Numbered from the stretch's first letter, positions 1 to 8,989 are shown. The stretch is DNA of 64,000 bases from Rubrivivax rivuli (GCF_004016505.1 NZ_SACR01000007.1:124001-188000); one strand, 5' to 3'. Notes: a model not told the origin generated them from the sequence alone. Numbers and translations are program-made.

Positions 1-1527
1 CAGCCGGCCGAGCTGTGGCAGGAGACCGGCCGCTTCCAGGCCTACGGCCCCGAGCTCATGCGCGTGAAAGACCGCCATGAGCGCGATTTCGTGATTCAGC
101 CCACCAGCGAAGAGGTCATCACCGACATCGCCCGGCAGGAACTGCGCAGCTACAAGCAGCTGCCGCGCAACTTCTTCCACATCCAGACCAAGTTCCGCGA
201 CGAGCGCCGCCCGCGTTTCGGCGTGATGCGCGGCCGTGAGTTCACGATGAAGGACGCCTACTCCTTCGACCGCGACAAAGCCGGCGCGCTGAAGAGCTAC
301 CAGACCATGTTCGATGCGTACAAGCGCATCTTCGACCGCTTCGGCCTGCAGTACCGCGCGGTGGCCGCCGACACCGGTGCCATCGGTGGTGATGCCTCGC
401 ACGAGTTCCAGGTGATCGCCGACACCGGTGAAGACGACATCGTCTACTGCCCCACCAGCGAGTACGCCGCCAACATCGAGCTGGCCGAAGCGCTGCCGCT
501 GCTGGCATCGCGCGCTGCGGCCTCGCAGGCGCTGGCCAAGACGCCCACGCCCGGCAAGAGCACCTGTGCCGACGTGGCCGAGTTGCTGAAGCTGCCACTG
601 GCGCAGACGGTGAAGAGCCTGGTGCTGGCCACCGACGAGCTCAACGCCAAGGGCGACATCGTCAAGAGCACGGTGTGGCTGCTGCTGGTGCGTGGCGACC
701 ACGACCTGAACGAGGTCAAGGCCGGCAAGGTCGAAGGCCTGAAGGACGGCTTCCGTTTCGCCACCGTGGCCGAGATCGAAGAGCACTTCGGCTGCAAGCC
801 CGGCTACCTGGGCCCCATCGGCTTGAAGAAGCCGGTGAAGGTGGTGGCCGACCGCACTGTCGCGAACATGGCCGATTTCGTCTGCGGCGCCAACGAGGCC
901 GACTTCCACTTCACGGGCGTGAACTGGGGCCGCGACCTGCCCGAGCCCGACCTGGTGGCGGATATCCGCAACGTCGTGGCCGGCGACCCCAGCCCCGACG
1001 GCAAGGGCGTGCTGGCCATCCAGCGCGGCATCGAGGTGGGCCACGTGTTCTACCTCGGCACCAAGAAGTACAGCACGCCGATGAAGGCGCAGTTCCTCGA
1101 CGAGAACGGCAAGGCCCAGCCCTTCGAGATGGGTTGCTACGGCATTGGTGTCACGCGCATCCTGGGTGCGGCCATCGAGCAGAACCACGACGAGCGCGGG
1201 ATGATCTGGCCGGTGGCCATCGCGCCGTTTGCGGTGGTGATCTGCCCCATCGGCTACGACCGCAGCCCCGAGGTGCAGGCCGAGGCCGACAAGCTGCACG
1301 ATGCGCTGGCCGCCGAGGGCATCGACGTGCTGCTCGACGACCGCGGCGAGCGACCCGGCGCGATGTTCGCCGACTGGGAACTGATCGGCGTGCCGCTGCG
1401 CGTGGTGCTCTCCGACCGCGGCCTGAAGGCCGGCACGGTGGAGATGCAGGGCCGCCGCGCCACCACGGCCGACATCGTGCCGATGGCCGAGGTGGTGGCG
1501 CGCGTCAAGGGGCATCTCGCCGCATGA
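1..1527 (+). CDS. proS: Prolyl-tRNA synthetase, 3' part (start lies before the window)
   Basis: This class II aminoacyl-tRNA synthetase charges tRNA-Pro with proline in the cytoplasm. The reading frame is open from base 1, so only the N-terminus is missing; about 508 codons are visible. The class II catalytic core is seen near the start (FRDERRPRFGVMRGREFTMKD), followed by the inserted editing-type domain, which in bacterial-type ProRS clears mischarged Ala-tRNA-Pro, and the C-terminal anticodon-binding domain (from about PFAVVICPIGYD). Family members are about 570-580 residues, so roughly 70 are off the left edge. The stop codon overlaps the start of the next gene by 4 bp (ATGA), indicating cotranscription. 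There is no sign of damage. Confidence 0.97.
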   Translation, partial: QPAELWQETGRFQAYGPELMRVKDRHERDFVIQPTSEEVITDIARQELRSYKQLPRNFFHIQTKFRDERRPRFGVMRGREFTMKDAYSFDRDKAGALKSYQTMFDAYKRIFDRFGLQYRAVAADTGAIGGDASHEFQVIADTGEDDIVYCPTSEYAANIELAEALPLLASRAAASQALAKTPTPGKSTCADVAELLKLPLAQTVKSLVLATDELNAKGDIVKSTVWLLLVRGDHDLNEVKAGKVEGLKDGFRFATVAEIEEHFGCKPGYLGPIGLKKPVKVVADRTVANMADFVCGANEADFHFTGVNWGRDLPEPDLVADIRNVVAGDPSPDGKGVLAIQRGIEVGHVFYLGTKKYSTPMKAQFLDENGKAQPFEMGCYGIGVTRILGAAIEQNHDERGMIWPVAIAPFAVVICPIGYDRSPEVQAEADKLHDALAAEGIDVLLDDRGERPGAMFADWELIGVPLRVVLSDRGLKAGTVEMQGRRATTADIVPMAEVVARVKGHLAA

Positions 1528-2147
1528 CACTCGCACGCCGCGCGCTGCTGCTGGGCGCAGCGGGCGCGCCCGTGCTGTGGCTGCCGCCGCCGGCGCGCGC
1601 CGGCGCGCAGGTGGAAGAACCGCTGGCCGATTCGGTGCGCACGGCGCTTTCGGCCGCGGTGGCCGAGAGTGCGCCACCCAAGCCCAGCTTCGACACGATG
1701 GAAGCACGCCTGGCCTACCTGCGCTGGCTGGGCGCTGCAAGCGAGCGGCTGAAACGCCGCAAGGCCGAGCACCACACGCGCGTGGAGTTCCTGGAAACGC
1801 TCTGGTACGAGAGCCGGCGCGCCGGCCTGGAGACGGCCTTGGTGCTGGGCCTGGTGCAGGTGGAAAGCGGCTTCCGCAAGTACGCGATCAGCAGCGCGGG
1901 TGCGCGCGGCTATATGCAGGTGATGCCCTTCTGGACGCGTGTGATCGGCGACGGCGACCCGAGCCGCCTCTTCCACCTGCAGACCAACCTGCGTTTCGGC
2001 TGCACCATCCTGCGCCACTATCTTGAGCGCGAGAAGGGCGACCTGTTCCTCGCGCTGGGCCGCTACAACGGCAGCCGCGGCCGGGCGGAGTACCCGAACC
2101 TGGTGTTCGGCGCGCGGCGCCAGTGGCGCGTGGAGGGCGCGGGCTGA
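1524..2147 (+). CDS. Exported lytic transglycosylase, SLT domain
   Basis: This 207-aa protein has a signal peptide with a twin arginine (LARRALLLG) and an SLT-type lysozyme-like domain. The motif VQVESGFRKYAIS carries the expected catalytic Glu, and GARGYMQVMPFW and ALGRYNGS are further family motifs. Such enzymes cleave the MurNAc-GlcNAc bond of peptidoglycan in the periplasm, giving 1,6-anhydro ends. ATG at 1524 overlaps the proS stop by 4 bp, which fixes the start and suggests translational coupling. The twin arginine may mark Tat export, but there is no strict Tat consensus, so Sec is also possible. It converges on grxD. Confidence 0.9.
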   Translation: MTLARRALLLGAAGAPVLWLPPPARAGAQVEEPLADSVRTALSAAVAESAPPKPSFDTMEARLAYLRWLGAASERLKRRKAEHHTRVEFLETLWYESRRAGLETALVLGLVQVESGFRKYAISSAGARGYMQVMPFWTRVIGDGDPSRLFHLQTNLRFGCTILRHYLEREKGDLFLALGRYNGSRGRAEYPNLVFGARRQWRVEGAG

Positions 2148-2166
2148 GCCGCGCCGCGCGGGGGCT

Positions 2167-2481
2167 TCAGGCCTTGTTGAGCAGGGCCTGCAGTTCGCCC
2201 GACTGGTACATCTCCATCATGATGTCCGAGCCGCCGACGAACTCGCCGTCGATGTAGAGCTGGGGGATGGTGGGCCACTGGGCGTAGTCCTTGATGCCCT
2301 GGCGCACTTCTTCGTCTTCCAGCACGTTGAAGGTGGTGAGCTCGGGGGCGCCCGCCGCCTTCAGCACCTGGATGGCGCGGCCGGAGAAGCCACACATCGG
2401 GAACTGGGCCGTGCCCTTCATGAAGAGCACCACACGGTGGCCCTTCACGAGTTGGTCGATGCGTTCGTGCACGTTGCTCAT
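2167..2481 (-). CDS. grxD: Grx4-type monothiol glutaredoxin
   Basis: This 104-aa cytoplasmic protein has the monothiol active site CGFS in the context QFPMCGFSGRA. It also has the conserved KGT before it, the WPTIPQLYIDGEFVGG glutathione-binding stretch and a GGSD element. Grx4 proteins bind a [2Fe-2S] cluster with glutathione and act in iron-sulfur cluster transfer. I chose the ATG at 2481 (MSNVHERIDQ) because it matches the family N-terminus; an upstream start at 2517 would add 12 residues unlike the family. In related bacteria grxD often follows hemA-prfA-prmC. Here a small exported-protein gene lies between. Confidence 0.95.
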   Translation of the reverse strand: MSNVHERIDQLVKGHRVVLFMKGTAQFPMCGFSGRAIQVLKAAGAPELTTFNVLEDEEVRQGIKDYAQWPTIPQLYIDGEFVGGSDIMMEMYQSGELQALLNKA

Positions 2482-2568
2482 GGTGTTGTCGCGGTTCGCT
2501 GTCAGCAGGGCCGACACTGTACCTGCGATTGACGGCCCCCAGCGCCGAGCGGGCCGCTCGGCCGGGCG

Positions 2569-3135
2569 CTAGAAGGCGTAAGACACGCCCAGCTGCAGCA
2601 CCGGCGCCAGGCGCAGGTTGTTGAGCACGCCCTCCACCTGCGCTGCCGTGGGGCCGCTGCGGCCCAGGTTGACGCGCTCACCGGGGCGCAGGCCGCCCAG
2701 GCCGATGTCGGCGCTGAAGCCCCAGCCCTCGCGTGCCGACAAGCTGGTGTAGCCCAGGCCCAGGTAGGGCAGAGCGATCCGGGTCGGGTCGGCATCGGCG
2801 CCCATGCGCAAGCCCGGCGCCATGCGCGGGCCTTCGCCCAGGCGCGCCGGGGCCAGGCCCAGCGTGCTGTTGCGCGGGCCGAAGGCCAGGCCGCTGGTCA
2901 GGCGCAGGCCGCCGGCCACCGTGCCATCGCCAAAACCCGGGCCGGTGAGGTAGTAGTCGCCGAAGAACTGGGCCCGCTGGGCGGGGCCCAGGTCGCTGAC
3001 GGCCAGGCCCACCTGCACCGCACCCAGTTGGAGGCGCTGCGAGAGCACCGGCTCCGACGGGAGTTTCAGACCCTCCTGGGCCACCGCGCCGGTGGCCAGA
3101 CCCAGGGAAACACAGGCAAGCAGGAAGCGGGACAT
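2569..3135 (-). CDS. Small exported protein, probably outer-membrane associated; unknown function
   Basis: This 188-aa protein has a clear Sec signal peptide (MSRFLLACVSLGLATGAVAQ, cleavage after AQ). The rest is rich in Gly, Leu and alternating residues, and the last residue is Phe in ...QLGVSYAF. An aromatic C-terminus is typical of beta-barrel proteins inserted by the BAM machinery. I do not recognise a named family. The repeated GLG/YLGLGY pattern resembles small Burkholderiales outer-membrane proteins of the kind that carry a C-terminal beta-signal. It lies between prmC and grxD on the same strand, 163 bp after prmC. Confidence 0.75.
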   Translation of the reverse strand: MSRFLLACVSLGLATGAVAQEGLKLPSEPVLSQRLQLGAVQVGLAVSDLGPAQRAQFFGDYYLTGPGFGDGTVAGGLRLTSGLAFGPRNSTLGLAPARLGEGPRMAPGLRMGADADPTRIALPYLGLGYTSLSAREGWGFSADIGLGGLRPGERVNLGRSGPTAAQVEGVLNNLRLAPVLQLGVSYAF

Positions 3136-3298
3136 CGGGCTCTCCTACGCTGGACGGGCTGGGGTGCAGGTGCGTGCCGAAGAACGGTGTCTGCCTGCTC
3201 GTGAACCCATCCTAGGCCGATGTGTCACCGCTGAACAGCAGCAGTCTGTGGGATGACTCGCCCGGCGCGTGATGCAAGTCCGGCCGCACCGGGCGATA

Positions 3299-4138
3299 TC
3301 AGGGCCGGCGCCCGCCGGTGCATCGGCGGTGGCCGCCCAGGTCCGTGCGGTGCTGCACCTCGGTGAAACCGGCTTCGCGCAGCAGGCCCGCCACAGCGTC
3401 GGCCTGGTCGAAGCCGTGCTCCAGCAGCAGCCAGCCGCCGGGCGCCAGGTGCTGTGGGGCGCCGGCAACGATCTCGCGCAGCGAGGCCAGGCCGTCGCCA
3501 CCGGGCGGCACCAGGGCCGAAAGCGGCTCGTGGCGCAGCGCGGGCAGGTGCGGGTCGCCGCTTTCGATGTAGGGCGGGTTCGACAGCACCAGCGCCAGCC
3601 GCTGGCCGGCGAAGGGTTCCCACCAGCTGCCCAGGTGCCAGCCGATGGCCAGGCCCAGGCGCTCGCCGTTGCCCTGCGCCACGGCGAGTGCCGCCGCGCT
3701 CGCGTCACTGGCGCGCATCTGCGCGCGTGGGCAGCGGTGCTTCACGGCCAGCGCAATGGCGCCGCTGCCGGTGCCCAGGTCGGCCACGGTGGGTTGCTCA
3801 ACGGCCGCCAGCGGGCCGGCCAGCAGTTCCAGTGCCCAGTCGACCATGGTTTCGGTGTCGGGGCGCGGCACCAGCACGGCCGGGCTCACCTGCAGCGGCA
3901 GACCGTGGAACTCACGCTCGCCGGTCAGGTAAGCCAGCGGTTCACCGGCTGCGCAGCGGGCCAGCAAGGCTTGCCAGGCGACAGCCTGGGGCGCGGTCAG
4001 CAGCGCATCGTCGTGGGCCAGCAGCCACGCGCGGCCTTGCTGCAGCAGGTGCTGCAGCAGGCGCTGGGCGTCCAGGCGCTCCACGCCGGCAGCGGCGGCT
4101 TGCGCCAGCGCTTCTTGCACCGAGGGCAGCGTGTTCAT
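3299..4138 (-). CDS. prmC: Release factor glutamine methyltransferase
   Basis: This 279-aa SAM-dependent enzyme methylates the glutamine of the GGQ motif in release factors RF1 and RF2, which is needed for efficient termination. It has an N-terminal helical release-factor-binding domain, the ERxFxG-like segment GEREFHGL, the VPRPDTE motif, SAM-binding motif I (VADLGTGSGAIALA) and the signature NPPY at about residue 185. ATG at 4138 gives the usual length; the longer open frame upstream runs into prfA. It lies 26 bp after prfA, its substrate gene, in the classic hemA-prfA-prmC order. The Arg- and Gly-rich last 15 residues are unusual but harmless. Confidence 0.96.
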   Translation of the reverse strand: MNTLPSVQEALAQAAAAGVERLDAQRLLQHLLQQGRAWLLAHDDALLTAPQAVAWQALLARCAAGEPLAYLTGEREFHGLPLQVSPAVLVPRPDTETMVDWALELLAGPLAAVEQPTVADLGTGSGAIALAVKHRCPRAQMRASDASAAALAVAQGNGERLGLAIGWHLGSWWEPFAGQRLALVLSNPPYIESGDPHLPALRHEPLSALVPPGGDGLASLREIVAGAPQHLAPGGWLLLEHGFDQADAVAGLLREAGFTEVQHRTDLGGHRRCTGGRRP

Positions 4139-4164
4139 CGCGGGTGCATGGACTCGCCGCGCCT

Positions 4165-5259
4165 TCAGCGCGAGCCGCCTTCGAGTGCGGCCAGCTGCTC
4201 GGCCGCCCGCGCGGCCTGCAGCGCATCGAGCACATCGCCGAGGTCGCCGTCCATCACCTGGCCCAGCTTGTAGAGCGTGAGGTTGATGCGGTGGTCGGTG
4301 AGCCGCCCCTGCGGGAAGTTGTAGGTGCGGATGCGGTCGCTGCGGTCGCCGCTGCCGATCAGGCCCTTGCGCGTGGCGGCTTCCTTCGCGGCGCGTTCGC
4401 TGGTTTCCTTGTCGCGCAGGCGGGCCTGCAGCACGGCCATGGCCTTGGCCTTGTTGCGGTGCTGGCTGCGGTCGTCCTGGCACTCGGCCACCAGGCCCGT
4501 GGGCAGGTGGGTGATGCGGATGGCGCTGTCGGTCTTGTTGACGTGCTGGCCACCGGCGCCGCTGGCGCGGAAGGTGTCGATGCGCAGGTCGGCCGGGTTC
4601 AGCGTGATCTCCTCGGCCTCGTCGGGCTCGGGCATCACGGCCACGGTGCAGGCGCTGGTGTGGATGCGGCCCTGGCTCTCGGTGGCCGGCACGCGCTGCA
4701 CCCGGTGGCCGCCGCTTTCGAAGCGCAGCCGGCCATACACCTGGCTCGCCGCCTCACCCTCGATGCGCAGCACCAGTTCCTTGTAGCCGCCGAGTTCGCT
4801 TTCGCTCTGGCTCATCACCTCGGTGCGCCAGCCCTGGCGTTCGCAATGGCGCAGGTACATGCGCGCCAGGTCGCCGGCGAAGAGCGCGCTCTCGTCGCCG
4901 CCGGTGCCGGCGCGGATTTCCAGGAAGGCGTTGCGCGCGTCGTCGGGGTCTTTCGGGATCAGCGCCGTCTGCAGCTCGGCGTGCAGGCGTTCGAGATCGG
5001 CGCCGGCTGCGGTGATCTCCTCGCGTGCCATCTCGGCCATGTCGGCGTCTGACAGCATCTCGCGCGCCGCCGCGAGATCGGCTTCGCGCTGCTGGTACTG
5101 CCGGTAACGGCCGACGATGCCGCTGGCCTCGGCCTGCTCGCGCGAAAGGGTGCGCCAGCGCTTGATGTCACCGGCCACGGCCGGGTCGGCCAGGGTGGCG
5201 TCGAGTTCGGCCAGGCGCAGGGCCAGGCGTTCGAATTGGTCACGCAGCTGCGGGTTCAT
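4165..5259 (-). CDS. prfA: Peptide chain release factor 1
   Basis: RF1 recognises UAA and UAG in the ribosomal A site and triggers hydrolysis of peptidyl-tRNA. The 364-aa product has normal length. It has the GTGGDESALFAGDL stretch, the catalytic GGQ in ASGAGGQHVNKTDSA, and downstream EI/RTYNFPQGRLTDHRI motifs. The PxT tripeptide that reads the stop codon is present as PATES. It sits 74 bp after hemA and 26 bp before prmC, so the three genes are probably one transcript. RF1 is modified by the downstream gene product. Confidence 0.98.
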   Translation of the reverse strand: MNPQLRDQFERLALRLAELDATLADPAVAGDIKRWRTLSREQAEASGIVGRYRQYQQREADLAAAREMLSDADMAEMAREEITAAGADLERLHAELQTALIPKDPDDARNAFLEIRAGTGGDESALFAGDLARMYLRHCERQGWRTEVMSQSESELGGYKELVLRIEGEAASQVYGRLRFESGGHRVQRVPATESQGRIHTSACTVAVMPEPDEAEEITLNPADLRIDTFRASGAGGQHVNKTDSAIRITHLPTGLVAECQDDRSQHRNKAKAMAVLQARLRDKETSERAAKEAATRKGLIGSGDRSDRIRTYNFPQGRLTDHRINLTLYKLGQVMDGDLGDVLDALQAARAAEQLAALEGGSR

Positions 5260-5333
5260 GGGGCGGGCGGGGCGGAGAGCTGACGGGGGCGCCGCGGGGT
5301 GCGGCAGCGGGGCAGGGCGGCAGGTCTGCGCCG

Positions 5334-6650
5334 CTAACGCCCGCGCTCGCTGCCACGGTCGCCACCCCCGGCGGGCCGCCCACCCTGGCGCAGGAAGAGC
5401 CGCTGCACCGTGTGCGCCAGGCGCTCGCGCTCGTCGCCGTCGGCGGCGTGCAGTTCGGCCAGCGTGCCGTGCAGCATCTTGCTGGTGATGCCGCGTGCCA
5501 GCGCTTCCAGCACCTGCTCGGGGTTCTCGCCGCGCGCCAGCGCCTTGCGGGCGCGGGCGAGTTCGAGCGCACCCCAGTCGTCGGCCTGGCGGTTCAGCGC
5601 CTGGATCAGGGGCACTGCGGCGCGCTGGTCGAGCCAGTGCTCGAAGCTCTGCACGCCGGCGTCGATGATGGCCTCGGCCTGCTGCACGGCGGCCTGGCGC
5701 TTCTCACCCGCCGTCTGCACCAGCGTGGAGAGATCGTCCACCGTGTAGAGGTAGACGTCGGACAGGTCGCCCACCTCGGGCTCGATGTCGCGCGGCACGG
5801 CCAGGTCGACCATGAACATCGGCCGGTGCTTGCGCGCCTTCAGCGCCCGCTCCACCGCACCCAGGCCGATGATGGGCAGCGTGCTGGCGGTGCAGGAGAT
5901 GACGGCGTCGAACTCGTGCAGCCGCGCCGGGATGTCCGACAGGCGCAGCGCCTCGCCGCCGAAGCGGCTGGCCAGGCGTTCACCACGTTCCAGCGTGCGG
6001 TTGGCCAGCGCGATGGCCTTTGGGCCCTTGGCCTCGAAGTGTGTGGCCACGAGTTCGATCATCTCGCCCGCGCCGACGAAGAGCACCTTGATCTTGTTCA
6101 GGTCTTCGAAGATCTGGCCGGCCAGGCGCACCGCCGCGGCGGCCATGCTGATGCTGTGCGCGCCGATCTCGGTGGAGGTGCGCACCTCTTTGGCGACGGC
6201 AAAGCTGCGCTGGAAGAGCTGGTGCAGCGTGGTGCCCAGCGTGCCGGCTTCGTCGGCCAGGCGCACGGCCTGCTTCATTTGGCCCAGGATCTGCGGCTCG
6301 CCCAGCACCATGCTGTCGAGGCCTGCGGCCACGCGGAAGGCGTGGCGCGCGGCCAGGCGGTCTTCCATCACGTAGCTGTGGCTCAGCAGCTGCTGGCCGC
6401 TGATGCCGCCTTGTTCCGCCAGCCAGTCGATGGCCGGGCGCACGAGTTCGGTGGCCTTCTCGGCCGGGGCCGCCACGTAGAGCTCGGTGCGGTTGCAGGT
6501 GCTCACCAGCGCGGCCTCGGGCACCGCGCGCACCAGGCGTTCACGCAGGCCGTGCAGCGCGGGGGCCATCTGCTCGGGCGAAAACGCGAGCTTGCCGCGC
6601 ACGTCCAGCGGCGCGGTGGTGTGGTTCAGCCCGAGTGCAAAGACGCTCAC
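5334..6650 (-). CDS. hemA: Glutamyl-tRNA reductase
   Basis: This enzyme reduces Glu-tRNA(Glu) to glutamate-1-semialdehyde with NADPH, the first committed step of C5 tetrapyrrole synthesis. The start chosen is GTG at 6650, giving (M)SVFALGLNHTTAPLDVRGKLAF, the usual N-terminus; an in-frame ATG 18 codons upstream would add residues unlike the family. The catalytic Cys lies in STCNRTELY, followed by HAFRVAAGLDSMVLGEPQILGQ and the Rossmann motif VGAGEMIEL. The product is 438 aa, slightly longer than average, with a low-complexity RPAGGGDRGSERGR tail. It heads the hemA-prfA-prmC operon. A TACAAT hexamer ends 6 bases before the GTG. Confidence 0.96.
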   Translation of the reverse strand: MSVFALGLNHTTAPLDVRGKLAFSPEQMAPALHGLRERLVRAVPEAALVSTCNRTELYVAAPAEKATELVRPAIDWLAEQGGISGQQLLSHSYVMEDRLAARHAFRVAAGLDSMVLGEPQILGQMKQAVRLADEAGTLGTTLHQLFQRSFAVAKEVRTSTEIGAHSISMAAAAVRLAGQIFEDLNKIKVLFVGAGEMIELVATHFEAKGPKAIALANRTLERGERLASRFGGEALRLSDIPARLHEFDAVISCTASTLPIIGLGAVERALKARKHRPMFMVDLAVPRDIEPEVGDLSDVYLYTVDDLSTLVQTAGEKRQAAVQQAEAIIDAGVQSFEHWLDQRAAVPLIQALNRQADDWGALELARARKALARGENPEQVLEALARGITSKMLHGTLAELHAADGDERERLAHTVQRLFLRQGGRPAGGGDRGSERGR

Positions 6651-6656
6651 GTCAGA

Positions 6657-6662
6657 ATTGTA
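6657..6662 (-). promoter_or_regulatory. Possible -10 box immediately before hemA
   Basis: On the minus strand TACAAT matches the sigma-70 -10 consensus at 5 of 6 positions and ends six bases before the hemA GTG. A transcript from it would start at or next to the start codon. No good -35 box is visible 16-18 bp upstream in this very GC-rich stretch, so the call is weak. Confidence 0.3.
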
Positions 6663-6727
6663 GGTTTCGGGCCCCTGGGGCCGCGGCCGCACGCAGAAGA
6701 ACACGCACGGACTTGAGGGAACGCAAG

Positions 6728-7009
6728 ATGGGACCGCTGGACGCCTTGATGCACCTGGGCAACCTCTTCCTGCCCGGCCTGGCGCTGGGCGCGTTGGCGG
6801 CGGCGCTGGCCAAGCTGCTGTGGCGGAAGGAACTCGCGCCTGTCAGCTTCAAGCGCCTGGCCCTGCCGGCGGCGCTGGCCGCCGCAGCCGTGACGCTGGC
6901 CGGGCTGGTGGTCTTCGGCCGCGACGGCAGGATGGCCACGTACGCCGGCATGGTGCTGGCGTGTGCGCTCACGCTGTGGTGGCGGGGCTTCGGGCCGGGT
7001 CGGCGCTGA
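6728..7009 (+). CDS. Small membrane protein of unknown function
   Basis: This 93-aa protein has hydrophobic stretches at about residues 8-27, 44-64 and 73-87, split by short charged loops (WRKELAPVSFKR, FGRDGR), so two or three membrane helices are likely. The ATG at 6728 follows a purine-rich GAGGGA ribosome-binding sequence at good distance. I do not recognise a family. It is divergent from hemA. Its 3' end overlaps the 3' end of miaB by 41 bp, tail to tail. Confidence 0.7.
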   Translation: MGPLDALMHLGNLFLPGLALGALAAALAKLLWRKELAPVSFKRLALPAALAAAAVTLAGLVVFGRDGRMATYAGMVLACALTLWWRGFGPGRR

Positions 7010-8405
7010 TCTCGCTGCTGCCTTCACGCACCAGCACCTCGCCGCGCAGCGAGTGTGGCAGCGCTTCGGTGATGCGCACGTCGAGCATCTGCCCCGCCAG
7101 GCGCGCAGCCAGCGGGCCGCCGTCGAAGTTGACGATGCGGTTGCACTCGGTGCGGCCCATCATCTCGGTGTTGCCGCTGCCCGGCTTGCCGGCCTTGCCG
7201 CTGTTGCGTGAGGGCCCTTCCACCAGGATGCGCTGCACCGTGCCCACGCGGCTGGCGCTGATGCGTCGCACGTTCTGCTCGATGGTGGCCTGCAGGTGCT
7301 GCAGGCGCTTGAGCTTCACGTCTTGCGGCGTGTCGTCGTGCAGCGCGGCGGCGGGCGTGCCCGGGCGCTTGCTGAACACGAAGCTGAAGCTGCTGTCGTA
7401 GCCCACGTCTTCGATGAGCTTCATCATCTTGTCGAAGTCTTCCTGGGTCTCGCCCGGGAAGCCGACGATGAAGTCGCTGCTCATGCTGATGTCGGGCCGC
7501 ACCGCGCGCAGCTTGCGGATGGTGCTCTTGTATTCCATCGCGGTGTAGCCGCGCTTCATCGCCATCAGGATGCGGTCGCTGCCGTGCTGCACCGGCAGGT
7601 GCAGGTGGTTCACGAGCTTGGGCACGCGCGCGTAGACGTCGATCAGCCGCTGCGTGAACTCGTTCGGGTGGCTGGTGGTGTAGCGGATGCGCTCGATGCC
7701 CGGGATCTCGGCCACCAGCTCGATGAGCAGCGCGAAGTCGCAGATCTCGGCGGTGTCGCCCATCGGGCCGCGGTAGGCGTTGACGTTCTGCCCCAGCAGC
7801 GTCACTTCCTTCACGCCCTGGCTGGCCAGGCCGGCCACCTCGGCCAGCACGTCGTCCAGCGGGCGGTGCACCTCTTCGCCGCGCGTGTAGGGCACCACGC
7901 AGTAGCTGCAGTACTTGCTGCAGCCTTCCATGATGGACACGAAGGCCGAAGCGCCCTCCACGCGCGCCGGCGGCAGGTGGTCGAACTTCTCGATCTCGGG
8001 GAAGCTGATGTCCACCTGCGCGCGGCGCTCGGTGGCGCGCGCCTCGATCATCTGCGGCAGGCGGTGCAGGGTCTGCGGGCCGAAGACCAGGTCGACGAAT
8101 GGCGCGCGCTCGATGATGGCCGCACCTTCCTGGCTGGCCACGCAGCCGCCCACGCCAATGAGCACGCCCTTCTTCTTCAGGTGCTTGACGCGGCCGAGGT
8201 CGCTGAAGACCTTCTCCTGCGCCTTCTCGCGCACGCTGCAGGTGTTGAAGAGGATGAGGTCGGCGGCCTCGGGGTCGTCGGTCTTCTCGTAGCCCTGGGC
8301 GGCGCCCAGCACGTCGGCCATCTTGTCCGAGTCGTACTCGTTCATCTGGCAGCCGAAGGTGCGGATGTAGACCTTCTTGGTCTGCGGCGGGGTCAGGTCG
8401 CTCAC
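6969..8405 (-). CDS. miaB: tRNA-2-methylthio-N6-isopentenyladenosine synthase MiaB
   Basis: This 478-aa radical-SAM enzyme adds a methylthio group to i6A37 in tRNAs that read UNN codons. Three N-terminal cysteines for one [4Fe-4S] cluster lie in TFGCQMNEYDS, NTCSVREKA and GGCVASQEG. The radical-SAM CxxxCxxC is in EGCSKYCSYCVVPYTRG, and a TRAM domain follows at the C-terminus. The start is GTG at 8405; its first bases overlap the TGA of the preceding gene (GTGA), so the two are probably cotranscribed. Length and motifs are normal. Confidence 0.97.
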   Translation of the reverse strand: MSDLTPPQTKKVYIRTFGCQMNEYDSDKMADVLGAAQGYEKTDDPEAADLILFNTCSVREKAQEKVFSDLGRVKHLKKKGVLIGVGGCVASQEGAAIIERAPFVDLVFGPQTLHRLPQMIEARATERRAQVDISFPEIEKFDHLPPARVEGASAFVSIMEGCSKYCSYCVVPYTRGEEVHRPLDDVLAEVAGLASQGVKEVTLLGQNVNAYRGPMGDTAEICDFALLIELVAEIPGIERIRYTTSHPNEFTQRLIDVYARVPKLVNHLHLPVQHGSDRILMAMKRGYTAMEYKSTIRKLRAVRPDISMSSDFIVGFPGETQEDFDKMMKLIEDVGYDSSFSFVFSKRPGTPAAALHDDTPQDVKLKRLQHLQATIEQNVRRISASRVGTVQRILVEGPSRNSGKAGKPGSGNTEMMGRTECNRIVNFDGGPLAARLAGQMLDVRITEALPHSLRGEVLVREGSSEISADPARSPATTA

Positions 8406-8794
8406 GGGCGGCTCCAGGTCTGCGTGTCGGGGTTAAAGGCCCAGCCAGCCGCCTGCTGCAGCGTCACGGGCCAGGGGTGGTTGCTGCGCTCGGCGGCGTT
8501 CAGCACCCAGATGTCGAGCAGGTTGCCCTGCGTGTCGAAGGTGTAGTGCACCACCGCGCTGCGGCCGACCAGGGCGCCTGAGAGCACCAGCAGGTTGTCG
8601 GCGCCGCGGATGCGCGCGCCCGGGGCCAGACGGGCGGGCTGGCGGTTCAGCAGCACCTCGGGCGGGTTGGTGACGATCAGTTCGCCACGCAGCGTTTGCG
8701 CCGTGAACTTGCGGGGGCTTTGGGCTTGGGCCTGAGAAGGACAGGCGAGGGCGGCCACGCACAAGGCGGCCACCACGGCAGCACAGCGGTTCAT
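8402..8794 (-). CDS. Small exported protein upstream of miaB, unknown function
   Basis: This 130-aa protein has a Sec signal peptide (MNRCAAVVAALCVAALACPSQAQAQ), so the ATG at 8794 was preferred over one 13 codons upstream. The mature part is short and soluble, with no membrane segment. Recognisable pieces are GELIVTNPPEVLLNRQPARLAPGARIRG and YTFDTQGNLLDIWVLN, suggesting a compact beta-rich periplasmic domain. I do not know a named function. Its stop overlaps the miaB start, and it is divergent from the signalling operon at 8990. Confidence 0.75.
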   Translation of the reverse strand: MNRCAAVVAALCVAALACPSQAQAQSPRKFTAQTLRGELIVTNPPEVLLNRQPARLAPGARIRGADNLLVLSGALVGRSAVVHYTFDTQGNLLDIWVLNAAERSNHPWPVTLQQAAGWAFNPDTQTWSRP

Positions 8795-8889
8795 GGTGTG
8801 GATCCAGGGGCTGTGGGACGGCGGCGCCGTCACCGGGAGGGCTGCGATTCTATGGGGGCAGGGCCTTCCAGGCGCTCAAGTGCTCTAAA

Positions 8890-8935
8890 CGTCAAAAATG
8901 CTCATCTCTCAAGTTATAAAAACGATATAAATGCT
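8890..8935 (+). promoter_or_regulatory. AT-rich divergent promoter region upstream of the signalling operon
   Basis: This is a sharp AT-rich island in otherwise GC-rich DNA, between the divergent genes at 8794 and 8990. It holds two TATAAA hexamers on the plus strand (8915-8920 and 8926-8931), but no convincing -35 box, so I cannot assign a start site. It is the only plausible promoter for the five-gene operon that follows. Confidence 0.35.
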
Positions 8936-8989
8936 TCAACCGCTGGCGCAGCCGGTGGCCTTGGCACCCGGTGTGCCGCAGGAAGCCCC

